From NCBI GenBank assembly GCA_002163155.1, contig MAAO01000005.1, positions 103,874 to 167,873 of the forward strand: a stretch of 64,000 bases of DNA, given 5' to 3'. Under the pieces are notes generated by a model that saw nothing but the letters and a program-made list of their open reading frames with translations, searched no databases and was not told the origin of the DNA. This DNA comes from Halobacteriovorax marinus (GTDB lineage: Bacteria; Bdellovibrionota; Bacteriovoracia; Bacteriovoracales; Bacteriovoracaceae). Each line of letters begins with the position of its first letter. Within the stretch, counting starts at the first letter, position 1. The position numbers and the translations under genes were made by a program. Below, one piece after another: positions 1-9,268 of this stretch.

Positions 1-8
1 TCTCAAGA

Positions 9-2948
9 ATGAATAGCAAAGTGAATAGAATTCAAAAAGAGCTTAGAAAAATTGATCCTTCATATGAAATCCCGCCAATGGATTCAAACTTCAGTACAGA
101 CTTTGCTGAATTTTCAAATGGAGCTGAAAACTTCTTTAAAAAGAAATACATTAACGAATGTGTGACTATGGCCGACAAAGGTGTCGCTATTTCACCAGAG
201 AGAATTTTAAGTTCTCTTCGAATTGGTGGCAGTGGAGATAGGTCTATTGCTTTAAATAACTATAGAACGGCATTATCAAATATCTTAAATTCAGATTCTT
301 TCATTGAAGATAAGATGATGAGAATTAAGCAGTTAGATCAGCAATATGCCAGTTCTGACGTCTCAATCTCTTACAAAAATAGTGGAGCACAAACAGTTGT
401 GACAACTCCCTACGGTCTCTTTCAAGAAACGGTTTCTCAGTGTGAGACTAAGTTTGATCAAGATGACACTTTCTCTCCAGGACAATCTGGACAAGTTTCA
501 CAAAAGAAGAAAATCAAAAGAGCTAAGACTTATATGAACGAGCTCAAAGAACTTGAAGCTACTTTCTCAGCGGCCATTGGTAATCAAATTTATGATTCAA
601 TTATCAACTGTTCTGGAAGATCTGAAAATACAAATACTTGTTCTGACTCTGGAGTCTTTGAACAAGGTTCAGATGCCTTTTGTGTGAAACATGCTGCTAG
701 TTGTTCTGACAAAGTAAAAACTTGTTACGCTAAAGCGACTGCTCTTGTTGAAGATAGAAAATCAAAAGTAAAAAGCATGCAAGCAACTTATAACAAGAAC
801 GTAACTGCTCTTGTTGCTAGAGAAGAAGCTTACCTTAAGCAAGTTAAAGCTCAGGTACTAGCTGACGCTGATTACCTTAAGAAATATTTCCCAGGTGCTA
901 ACTTCAGCTACCCAGAAGGGCTATTTATTAAAATGCCAGAAACTGCGGAAAGTGAATTTGGAGTTGATCTTCTTGGTGGTGGATCACTTGATTTTATGAA
1001 AGATCTTCCTAATCAAATTGGAAAACTTAAAGATACTCTTGAAGAACAATCAGGAGAAATCACAGGTGTTATTGATGATTACATCGGTAATCAAAAACAA
1101 GCAATGGACACTCAAAAAGCAAAATGGGAAGGTCTAGCGCAAAGCTGTGCAGGTGTAGAGAATGGATACAGACAAGCTGTAGCTCAAGGGAACGCCGAAC
1201 AACAACAAGCTCAACAACAGAAGATGGGAGAAGTTGGAGAATTCTGTAATAGATTCGGACAACTTGGTAACTCTAACCCAGCTGCTGGTTGTGGTGAAGG
1301 ATCAAACTCAGCTGCGTCTTTATATGAAGATATGGCCGGAGTCTCCACTCACCTCTCTAACGATACTGAATTAGCTCTTAGTGACTACAATAATCTCTGT
1401 GCAAGATCACAAAGTGAAAGAGAAGCTGGTACCGAAGACGATGACAATAAGTTCAAGCCTTCTAGCTTAGCAAAACTTTGTAGAAGTGGTGATTCAGACG
1501 ATGCTAGATCAAAAATGATAAAAGAGCTCATGAGTAATATTCCTCCAGAGCTTGCTAAAGAAAAATCTAACATTAAGAAGTACCTTGAAGGTAACGGCAA
1601 ACTAAGCAAGAAAGTCACTAAATCTGATTTTGCCGACACTCTTAAAGAGTATAAGAAAATTACTGACTCTGATGAAAGGCCTTATAAGTCAAAAGAAGAA
1701 ATTCTTAAAAGCCTTACTCAAGGGAAGAAGACTAAGGGTAGACAAACTGATGTGGATGATGCCAAAGAAAAGCTTTCTAAGTTGGAAGCTAAAAAAGATG
1801 ATAGTGGCGAAGGTGAAAGTCTTGCTCTTGAAAAAGCAAAGAGTGAACTAGAATCTGCAATAGAAGCAAATGGGATTGCTCACTCTGAAAAAATGTCGAA
1901 AGAGACAGAGAAGATCAATACCAAGATCACTAATGCAGAAGCAAAGGTATTGAAGGTGGAGGGCAATAGTTCAAGTCGAAAACCTGAAATATTAAAGTTG
2001 AGATCTTTAAGAGACGCAGCAAGAACAGCACGTGACACTCTTCAATCAGAGGCGATTAACGCTCCTAACAATCAAGGTGTTGAAAGAGATAATTTAGAAA
2101 ATTCCGTTAGTTCAGCTAAAAGAGAATTGGAAATTCAAGAGAGTAAATATTTTAATAGTGACGAAATAGTAAAGGCCAAAAAGACATTATTGACAGCGGA
2201 ACAGGCCCTTAAAACACATGACAACACAAAGGAAGGATCTAATAAATCCTTAGAAAGAAGATTAAAGTTTGCTGAAAATAAATTTGAAGAAATACAAGAT
2301 GAGCTTCAAGAAGCGGAGCAATCTGATTTATCTACATCTAAACAACACAGAGATGATCTTGCGAAAGCAAATGAAGGGGTAGCTTCAGCGAAACAGGAAC
2401 TAGAGGCATTAAAAACTAAAAAAGCACCTGAATCTTCTGAACTAAAAGATGCAAGAAAGAAATTAGCAGCAGCAGAAACAGGAAAAGGTTCTACAGAACT
2501 TGATAAAAAAATTGCGGAAGCTAGAACAGAATTGAAAACTGCAGAAAAAGAATTAAAAAGTGCAAAAGAAGACGAACCACTCGACTCTGATGAATTATCT
2601 AAACACTTAGTTGATGTTAAAAAAGGTGATTTCTGTGGAGCTTATATAAATAGCGTTGTAGTGGATGCTGCTAAGGCCTGTATGAAGTCTGAATCTTCAA
2701 CTTGTTTTCAAGATGAATATGACGACAGAGAAAATAAAGAAACAAAAGAATTTAAAAGAATCGATCGCGCTATCGCTAGCCTAAGTGATGTATCACTAGA
2801 CGGTGATTGGCAAAGAATCGGACAAAAAGTTGCGGACACTCAGTGTCAAGCAGCTAATGCCTCACAAAGAGGTGCAGAAAGTTATTTTCAACAGATGCAA
2901 CAGCTCGGTGGAACCGACTTTTCTGGTCAAATGGGATTTGGCAAGTAG
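9..2948 (+). CDS. Large Lys/Glu-rich coiled-coil protein with N-terminal Cys-containing region; N-terminus probably extends upstream of the window
   Basis: Long ORF. No stop lies between base 1 and the listed ATG in this frame and no signal peptide follows it, so the true start may be outside the window. Heptad-like K/E/A/L-rich segments from about residue 550 to 870. Confidence 0.8.
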   Translation: MNSKVNRIQKELRKIDPSYEIPPMDSNFSTDFAEFSNGAENFFKKKYINECVTMADKGVAISPERILSSLRIGGSGDRSIALNNYRTALSNILNSDSFIEDKMMRIKQLDQQYASSDVSISYKNSGAQTVVTTPYGLFQETVSQCETKFDQDDTFSPGQSGQVSQKKKIKRAKTYMNELKELEATFSAAIGNQIYDSIINCSGRSENTNTCSDSGVFEQGSDAFCVKHAASCSDKVKTCYAKATALVEDRKSKVKSMQATYNKNVTALVAREEAYLKQVKAQVLADADYLKKYFPGANFSYPEGLFIKMPETAESEFGVDLLGGGSLDFMKDLPNQIGKLKDTLEEQSGEITGVIDDYIGNQKQAMDTQKAKWEGLAQSCAGVENGYRQAVAQGNAEQQQAQQQKMGEVGEFCNRFGQLGNSNPAAGCGEGSNSAASLYEDMAGVSTHLSNDTELALSDYNNLCARSQSEREAGTEDDDNKFKPSSLAKLCRSGDSDDARSKMIKELMSNIPPELAKEKSNIKKYLEGNGKLSKKVTKSDFADTLKEYKKITDSDERPYKSKEEILKSLTQGKKTKGRQTDVDDAKEKLSKLEAKKDDSGEGESLALEKAKSELESAIEANGIAHSEKMSKETEKINTKITNAEAKVLKVEGNSSSRKPEILKLRSLRDAARTARDTLQSEAINAPNNQGVERDNLENSVSSAKRELEIQESKYFNSDEIVKAKKTLLTAEQALKTHDNTKEGSNKSLERRLKFAENKFEEIQDELQEAEQSDLSTSKQHRDDLAKANEGVASAKQELEALKTKKAPESSELKDARKKLAAAETGKGSTELDKKIAEARTELKTAEKELKSAKEDEPLDSDELSKHLVDVKKGDFCGAYINSVVVDAAKACMKSESSTCFQDEYDDRENKETKEFKRIDRAIASLSDVSLDGDWQRIGQKVADTQCQAANASQRGAESYFQQMQQLGGTDFSGQMGFGK

Positions 2949-2962
2949 GACGTAAGTAAAAC

Positions 2963-5359
2963 ATGGATGAATTAAAAAGAAACGGAACTTTTAAAAAATC
3001 TCTGTCGAAGCAGACTTATTACAAGTCTGCACTCGTCGTTATGGCGTTGTGTTTAACTTCTTGTGTACCTAGCCAAAGTGGTGGTTCTAAGAAGTCTTCA
3101 GGTGCCTCAGGGGTAACTAACACATCTTCAACAGTAGGTGTAGGATATGGACGAGTGCTCCATGACAATCCTATCATTCTCTCTGGAAACGCCAATCTAT
3201 CACAAGATACCAACTTAAATACTTTATTAAAACAAGGTCAAGATTATGTGACCTCCAATCAATATCTCCAAGAAAGTTGTGGATCTCTCCCCTTTTGTTT
3301 TGAAGTTAAGAAAGACAAATTCACCGCCCTTCACCAGGCGTCTGATGGGAAATGGGGATTTCACACTTCAACAAATGAATTCAACCAAGTTCAAATGTTT
3401 ACTCATATGAACTGGATTATTGATAAATACAATAGTGATCTCTTTAATGTTCATGACCAATACTACGGATTAAGTCCTTCTGGTCTACAAACTTCACTTC
3501 CAAGTACTCTCTATTTAAACAATGCATTTTGGGACAGTACGAGACCACTTAGAGGTTACGCCGTATGTGATGACCTTCCAAACAATGCATTCTTTAGTCC
3601 ATCGGATTATTCAATTTGTCTTGGTTTTGACAGTATCTACACCAACGTAAAGTTCGTGCAAGATCCTACAACTCTCTACCATGAAATTGGTCACGCCTTT
3701 GTGGCAAATGCTCTTAACTTTAGAAATAATGCAGCAGGAACCGTTAGTATAGATTCATCTCTGGGTTACTTCTCATACGATGAAGGTAAAGCGATTAACG
3801 AAGGTATTGCTGATTACTTTAGTTACTATATGACAGGCCGTACCCACATGGGAGAATGGGCCCAGGGAAGATTCTTAAATCTCTCGCGTCCTATGAGTGA
3901 GAGTGATGCTCTCCATGCGCCGGGACTTAGTGAAACTGTAACAGGAAGATTATCTTACCCAACTTATCTAGGTTACGATCCCAATGAGCCAACTCTAGTA
4001 CAAGAAGAAATTCACTACGCTGGACAAATCATGTCTCACTTTCTAGTGGCCTTTACAAAAGATCTAGAAGTTGCTTGTTCTTTTAGTAATTCAGCAGCTA
4101 GATCATACACGTTTAAACTTCTTATGGAGTCTCTCGCCTACCTAGGAGATTTTACAAGTACGGGAATTGAAGGATTTGCAGCAGGTAGTGTTAATCACTC
4201 ATTTGAAAACGGAAGAGAATGGTTACAAAAGAATAAACCTATTACTTTTAGAAGATTCTCTCAAGCATTTGCAAGGTTTACAAAATCTTCACTTGCCACT
4301 GATCCGGCGCTATGTAACTTCAATGTTTATAACATTCAAAGATTAGAGCAATTACTAGATAATTATGGATTACTTCTCTTTAAAAATTATGACATGAATG
4401 GAAGCAGGTCCATTGTAGAAACAATTCAAAAAGTACAAGACCTCAATAGACAAAAGACAGTTCTTATTAAAAAGAACCAACTCTTTACAGATATTAGACC
4501 TAGTACTTCTTCCGCTTTTGTTTTTGATAGCTACACAGATATGAATGAAGCTGCCAAAGCATTAACTGGAGGATTCATTGATGGGACTCTGAGTAGTACT
4601 ATTTTTGAAAATGGTAACCTTAAATACAATAATGGAAATGGACAAATTAGTCCGGGAGAGCTCGTAGGAGTTCTTATCAATCTCTACAACAATTCAAATA
4701 GTGTAATGTCTGGAGTTCGCATACTGGCCAACGACTGGGACCATATGGATAGCGGACAGGCCTGTAATAATTTAAGTGATAACTTCCCTAGTTCAAGTCA
4801 AGGTGGAATTTCCACTGCAAGTTGTTCAACAGAAGCTCTTGAAAACGGAGCAGGAACTGATCCAGAATCTGTTGATCCTGTTTGCTTCTTTCAAGATAGT
4901 AGTTCTGGTTCGGCCATCTGGGTAAGCCAAGAAACTTTCATGGCCTCTAAGGCAATTGAAGAGAGTGAATGTCTTGGAGGAATAGGAAATAAGAAAGACT
5001 GTCTCGTGAGATCTCCAAAAGGAGCTGACGTAGGTTGGTATTCTAAAATTGATCCTAAGAAAACATGGGCCGAGACTTTTCAAGATGCTGACGGTAATAA
5101 TCAATTTAAAGCATCTAATATCTTCTTCTTAGAAATAAGTCCTTCTATTCCCCCTGGAACAACTATTAATTGTCGCTTAAGAGCAACTTTCACTAACTGT
5201 GAAGATTGTCACAATATAACGAGTACAGCGACAGGAAACACTTATACTCCAAACGTACACACTCCTTTTGAGCAAAATGGTGATGAGTACAAAGACTATA
5301 AATACTCTGGAGCTGACCCTTATCAAATTATTAACTATCAATTTACGGTGATCGACTAA
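2963..5359 (+). CDS. Lipoprotein, gluzincin-like zinc metalloprotease
   Basis: N-terminal hydrophobic segment ending in LTSC (lipobox). Contains YHEIGHAF (HExxH) and downstream INEGIADYFSYY, typical of a third zinc ligand Glu. Confidence 0.75.
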   Translation: MDELKRNGTFKKSLSKQTYYKSALVVMALCLTSCVPSQSGGSKKSSGASGVTNTSSTVGVGYGRVLHDNPIILSGNANLSQDTNLNTLLKQGQDYVTSNQYLQESCGSLPFCFEVKKDKFTALHQASDGKWGFHTSTNEFNQVQMFTHMNWIIDKYNSDLFNVHDQYYGLSPSGLQTSLPSTLYLNNAFWDSTRPLRGYAVCDDLPNNAFFSPSDYSICLGFDSIYTNVKFVQDPTTLYHEIGHAFVANALNFRNNAAGTVSIDSSLGYFSYDEGKAINEGIADYFSYYMTGRTHMGEWAQGRFLNLSRPMSESDALHAPGLSETVTGRLSYPTYLGYDPNEPTLVQEEIHYAGQIMSHFLVAFTKDLEVACSFSNSAARSYTFKLLMESLAYLGDFTSTGIEGFAAGSVNHSFENGREWLQKNKPITFRRFSQAFARFTKSSLATDPALCNFNVYNIQRLEQLLDNYGLLLFKNYDMNGSRSIVETIQKVQDLNRQKTVLIKKNQLFTDIRPSTSSAFVFDSYTDMNEAAKALTGGFIDGTLSSTIFENGNLKYNNGNGQISPGELVGVLINLYNNSNSVMSGVRILANDWDHMDSGQACNNLSDNFPSSSQGGISTASCSTEALENGAGTDPESVDPVCFFQDSSSGSAIWVSQETFMASKAIEESECLGGIGNKKDCLVRSPKGADVGWYSKIDPKKTWAETFQDADGNNQFKASNIFFLEISPSIPPGTTINCRLRATFTNCEDCHNITSTATGNTYTPNVHTPFEQNGDEYKDYKYSGADPYQIINYQFTVID

Positions 5360-5946
5360 TGAAACTTTTAAAGATTATGGCCTTTATATTTGCCCTTAGT
5401 ATTCCAGTTTATTTTGGACTAAAACTGCTTAGTCCACCAGAAGACCAACAAGCAAATTGGGACACCTACGAGAAAAAAGACAAAAAGATCACAACTCATA
5501 AATCCACAAAGACTGAGAAGAAGAAATCAAGAGTCTCTTCATCTAAAAGAGCTCCTGCCTCTAAGGCACCAGTAAAGAAAACAATAGGACCAAGTAAGAG
5601 AATCCTCACCGGTTCACTAAGATCGAAATATGAAAACTCTCCGTGGGATTTATCTTATGTAAATACACCAAGTATTGAGTGGAAGAACCTCTACGCTAAT
5701 AAAATGTTAACAATACTTCCAGAAGGTACTAAGGTACTTATTAAGAAGACTCAAGGGGTGATCATTATCACTGCTAAGGGCGCCAAATACGTAGAACATG
5801 TTCGAGTTAGCATTCAAAAAGAAGATGCTCCACCAGTAGGTTTTGAGGCGCAAGTGGACTCAGAGAGTGGACAACAATTAAAAGTTTGGAATAGAACACA
5901 TTTTGAATACGGACAGGGTTTTAGCTTTAAAAAGAAACTTCAATAG
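5359..5946 (+). CDS. Hypothetical membrane-anchored/secreted protein
   Basis: Start overlaps the previous stop (TAATG), implying translational coupling. Single N-terminal hydrophobic segment followed by a Lys-rich linker. Confidence 0.7.
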   Translation: MKLLKIMAFIFALSIPVYFGLKLLSPPEDQQANWDTYEKKDKKITTHKSTKTEKKKSRVSSSKRAPASKAPVKKTIGPSKRILTGSLRSKYENSPWDLSYVNTPSIEWKNLYANKMLTILPEGTKVLIKKTQGVIIITAKGAKYVEHVRVSIQKEDAPPVGFEAQVDSESGQQLKVWNRTHFEYGQGFSFKKKLQ

Positions 5947-5971
5947 TATTGACCTCGATTGAGGTCAATAC
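5946..5971. terminator. Bidirectional terminator-like hairpin between convergent genes
   Basis: GTATTGACCTC-GATT-GAGGTCAATAC, perfect 11-bp stem. Confidence 0.75.
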
Positions 5972-5988
5972 AAATCAAATATTAAATA

Positions 5989-6597
5989 TTAAATATCTAG
6001 TGGTAGAGAAATCCCTACAAATAATTGATTGATATTTTCATCCACTACAGTTTCTGTATTGGCAGAAATATCTTTCCACTTATCAAGTGCAATCATTCTA
6101 TATTCAAAGTTTATACTTACAAAAGGAAGGCCTGTGAAACCTACACCTAGCGTTGTTGTGCTACCAGAGATTTCATCTCCCTTTCCAGCACGCCAAGAGT
6201 TTGTAGTATCAATTTCCCACTTTGTATTAAAGGCGTAACCTAGATAAACCCTTGCGAGAATAGGAAAGTTATATCCAACAAAAACTCCAAACTCAGAACC
6301 TGAGTAATCTGCCTTTGTAGGTTGTAGTCCAAAAGAAAGAGTTGAAGGACCATCAAACTTATAAGATCCAGAAGAGCGTCTATATTCAAGTCCTCCCATT
6401 AAACCAAGAAATTGATAACCTAGACGACCACCAAATTGCATGGAAGTTTCCTTAGTCTCACGAGTGGTAGCACCTGTCCGTGCATAATCACCAGAACCTG
6501 CAGCGAAACCAACAAATGGCTCAATTAAAACGCCTGCTGAAGTAAATGTAGAAAAGAGAAAGGCACTAAATAGACCTAAGATTTTAAGATTTTTCAT
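5989..6597 (-). CDS. Outer-membrane beta-barrel-like protein
   Basis: Signal peptide, alternating aromatic/glycine beta-strand pattern (GRLGYQFLGLMGGLEYRR, VFVGYNFPI), C-terminal FVGISLPLDI. Confidence 0.65.
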   Translation of the reverse strand: MKNLKILGLFSAFLFSTFTSAGVLIEPFVGFAAGSGDYARTGATTRETKETSMQFGGRLGYQFLGLMGGLEYRRSSGSYKFDGPSTLSFGLQPTKADYSGSEFGVFVGYNFPILARVYLGYAFNTKWEIDTTNSWRAGKGDEISGSTTTLGVGFTGLPFVSINFEYRMIALDKWKDISANTETVVDENINQLFVGISLPLDI

Positions 6598-6769
6598 ATA
6601 TCCTCCTTAATGTGGACAACCCCTATCCATGGGGTATTTCAATATTCATTTTGACAAATAAGGCCTGCAAAAGGCAGTCGTTTGTAAAAACTTCAAAAGC
6701 TGAACATTTCTTATACATTTAAGTATAAGTGATTAAATCAATTACTAAAAGTGAAAAAAAGGACGCAAA

Positions 6770-7240
6770 ATGATCGCTAAACTAGCTTTATTCATGCTTT
6801 TAACTCTAAATACTAATGCTCTAGAGTTCAAAATCATCGGTGCATGTTCCACCACTCCTCTCTTTGAGACCCAAGTAAATGGGACTTTTAATAATGTTGG
6901 TGAATTAAGCCATACTGTTTTAAAAGAGTACAATATTCAAAATCTTGCAAGTGATTATGGAATTTCTCAAATTTTCAACTCTCCAGTTGGTGATATCGCT
7001 CTAGAAGTGATTTCAGATTATAAATTGAGAGCACACGGTTGGTGTTATAGCGTTGACGGTAATGTTCCAGAAGTGCTTATGGGTGATTTTAATTTACTAG
7101 GAAATGAAAAAGAGATCACTTGGTTTATGGGTTATACAACTTATATAGGATATCCAGAAACTGGTGAATCTGAATGGGTTGGTCAATGTACTCCTAGCAA
7201 CCTACCTCCGGCTAACCCCGTTTGGTGTAACAATAACTAG
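6770..7240 (+). CDS. Secreted hypothetical protein (possible DUF4430-like)
   Basis: Signal peptide and a secreted small domain (MGDFNLLGNEKEITWFMGYTTY). Confidence 0.55.
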   Translation: MIAKLALFMLLTLNTNALEFKIIGACSTTPLFETQVNGTFNNVGELSHTVLKEYNIQNLASDYGISQIFNSPVGDIALEVISDYKLRAHGWCYSVDGNVPEVLMGDFNLLGNEKEITWFMGYTTYIGYPETGESEWVGQCTPSNLPPANPVWCNNN

Positions 7241-7253
7241 AAGTTAAAAATTG

Positions 7254-7275
7254 CCGAAGACCGCAAGGCCTTCGG
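7254..7275. terminator. Hairpin between convergent genes
   Basis: CCGAAG...CTTCGG stem in the intergenic gap. Confidence 0.55.
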
Positions 7276-7287
7276 TTTAAAAGTCTT

Positions 7288-7944
7288 TTAAAATGTCATC
7301 TCTGGAATATCACCCTTGATCACAAGTTCAGCTTCTGTCTTCTCTTGAATCTCTTCTACAGAAACACCAGGAGCTCTCTCTATGAGATGAAACTTTCCAT
7401 CAATTAATTCAAGTACAGCTAAATCAGAGACAATTTTCTTCACACATTGCACACCTGTTAAAGGAAGTGAACATTGTTTAAGAATCTTAGAAACACCATG
7501 CTTATTTGCATGAGTCATCGCCACGATAATATTCTCAGCGCCAGCAACAAGGTCCATAGCGCCTCCCATTCCCTTTACTAACTTGCCAGGAATCATCCAA
7601 GAAGCAATATTTCCGTTTTGATCAACTTCAAAAGCTCCAAGAACTGTAAGGTCTACATGACCTCCACGGATCATGGCAAAACTATCAGCAGAGTCAAAGA
7701 AAGCTGCTCCTGTTGCACAAGTCACAGTTTGTTTACCAGCATTAATTAAATCAGCATCAACATTCTCTTCAGTAGGAAATTCTCCCATACCTAGAAGACC
7801 ATTTTCAGATTGAAGCATAATCTCAATATCTTTAGGAACATAATTCGCTACCAGAGTAGGAATACCGATTCCAAGATTCACGTAGAATCCATCTTTTAAT
7901 TCTTTTGCAATTCTCATTGCTATTTGATCTTTACTTAGTGCCAT
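7288..7944 (-). CDS. scoB: 3-oxoacid CoA-transferase subunit B
   Basis: GIGIPTLVANYVP, SENGLLGMG and GGAMDLVAGA motifs of the SCOT beta subunit. Confidence 0.92.
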   Translation of the reverse strand: MALSKDQIAMRIAKELKDGFYVNLGIGIPTLVANYVPKDIEIMLQSENGLLGMGEFPTEENVDADLINAGKQTVTCATGAAFFDSADSFAMIRGGHVDLTVLGAFEVDQNGNIASWMIPGKLVKGMGGAMDLVAGAENIIVAMTHANKHGVSKILKQCSLPLTGVQCVKKIVSDLAVLELIDGKFHLIERAPGVSVEEIQEKTEAELVIKGDIPEMTF

Positions 7945-7957
7945 CTCATCACCTTAT

Positions 7958-8662
7958 TTATGATTGTTTAACAGTACGTTGCTCAATTCTCTTTTCAAAA
8001 GTTCCTTTGATTACACGGTCTACGTATATACCTGGAACGTGAATTTGATTAGGATCAAGCTCTCCAGCTTCAACTATCTCTTCCACTTCAACTACTGTTA
8101 TTTTTCCAGCAGTAGCAATCATTGAATTAAAGTTTCTCGCTGTTTTTCTAAAGATGAGGTTCCCAAATCTATCGGCCTTCCAAGCTTTTACTAAAGCAAA
8201 ATCAGCTTTAGGATAGGCCTCTTCAAGAACATACATTCTTCCATTAAATTCTTTAGTCTCTTTACCTTCAGCAACCTGAGTTCCATAACCCGTGGCCGTA
8301 TAAAAACCAGGGATTCCTGCACCAGTTGCTCTGATCTTTTCAGCCAGAGTTCCTTGAGGAGTTAGAATAACTTCCATCTTTCCGCTAAGAAATAATTCTT
8401 CAAAGAGTTTATTCTCACCAACGTAAGAGCCAATCATCGTTTTGATTTGTCTCTTCTCTAAGAGTTTACCAAGACCAAAACCATCAACACCTGCATTATT
8501 AGAAATACAAGTTAACCCTGTAACTCCAACTTCAACAACTTTATCGATAAGACCTTCTGGAATACCACAGAGGCCAAAACCACCAACCATGAGAAGTTGA
8601 TCATTAGAGAGTCCCTCTAGTGCTTCTTCATAACTTGTAACTACTTTATTTAAACCTTTCAT
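7958..8662 (-). CDS. scoA: 3-oxoacid CoA-transferase subunit A
   Basis: [26 protein letters not shown] and [25 protein letters not shown] motifs; adjacent to subunit B. Confidence 0.92.
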   Translation of the reverse strand: MKGLNKVVTSYEEALEGLSNDQLLMVGGFGLCGIPEGLIDKVVEVGVTGLTCISNNAGVDGFGLGKLLEKRQIKTMIGSYVGENKLFEELFLSGKMEVILTPQGTLAEKIRATGAGIPGFYTATGYGTQVAEGKETKEFNGRMYVLEEAYPKADFALVKAWKADRFGNLIFRKTARNFNSMIATAGKITVVEVEEIVEAGELDPNQIHVPGIYVDRVIKGTFEKRIEQRTVKQS

Positions 8663-8685
8663 TACTCTTCCTTTAAAAATTATGT

Positions 8686-9255
8686 TTAAAGCAAATCTTT
8701 TAACTTTTCTTCACTGCTTGCCGCGACCTCAGCATGCAATGAACCACCATGAGAATCCATCGTTACAACAACAGGAAATTCTGTGACAGAAAGCTCCCAG
8801 ATAGCTTCTGGCGAACCAAGGTCCTCCCAGTAAACATTATCAACTGAATCAATTTTTTCGGCGAGAACTTGTGCTGCTCCACCAATGGCGTGAAAATAAA
8901 CACATCCATAATCTGCACAACCCTTTAGAGTTTTAGGACCCATGCCACCTTTACCAATCACTCCAATGATTCCATAGTCACGCATGACTTCCCACTGGTA
9001 AGGTTCTTCACGAATAGAAGTCGTAGGACCTGCGGCCTTAACTTCAAACTTTCCAGATTCTTTATCTTTAATAACAACTGGACCACAATGATAAATAATT
9101 TGATTTTCGAAACTCACTGGAGGTTTAGTTCCATCATGAATTCTCTTATGAACGGCATCTCTTCCTGTAAAAAGTTTTCCAGAGATTAAAACCATATCAC
9201 CAACTCTTAAGTCTCTAATTTCTTCTTTTTTAAATGGGTACTGAAGTTTTTTCAT
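8686..9255 (-). CDS. Class I fumarate hydratase, beta (C-terminal) subunit
   Basis: [28 protein letters not shown] and GKGGMG motifs of the Fe-S fumarase C-terminal domain. Confidence 0.88.
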   Translation of the reverse strand: MKKLQYPFKKEEIRDLRVGDMVLISGKLFTGRDAVHKRIHDGTKPPVSFENQIIYHCGPVVIKDKESGKFEVKAAGPTTSIREEPYQWEVMRDYGIIGVIGKGGMGPKTLKGCADYGCVYFHAIGGAAQVLAEKIDSVDNVYWEDLGSPEAIWELSVTEFPVVVTMDSHGGSLHAEVAASSEEKLKDLL

Positions 9256-9268
9256 ATTTTAGTCCTTA

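Noticed and set aside
1385-1851. 84-aa (-) and 73-aa (+) ORFs within the 979-aa gene
   Set aside because: Fully overlapped by a better-supported long ORF; low-complexity composition.
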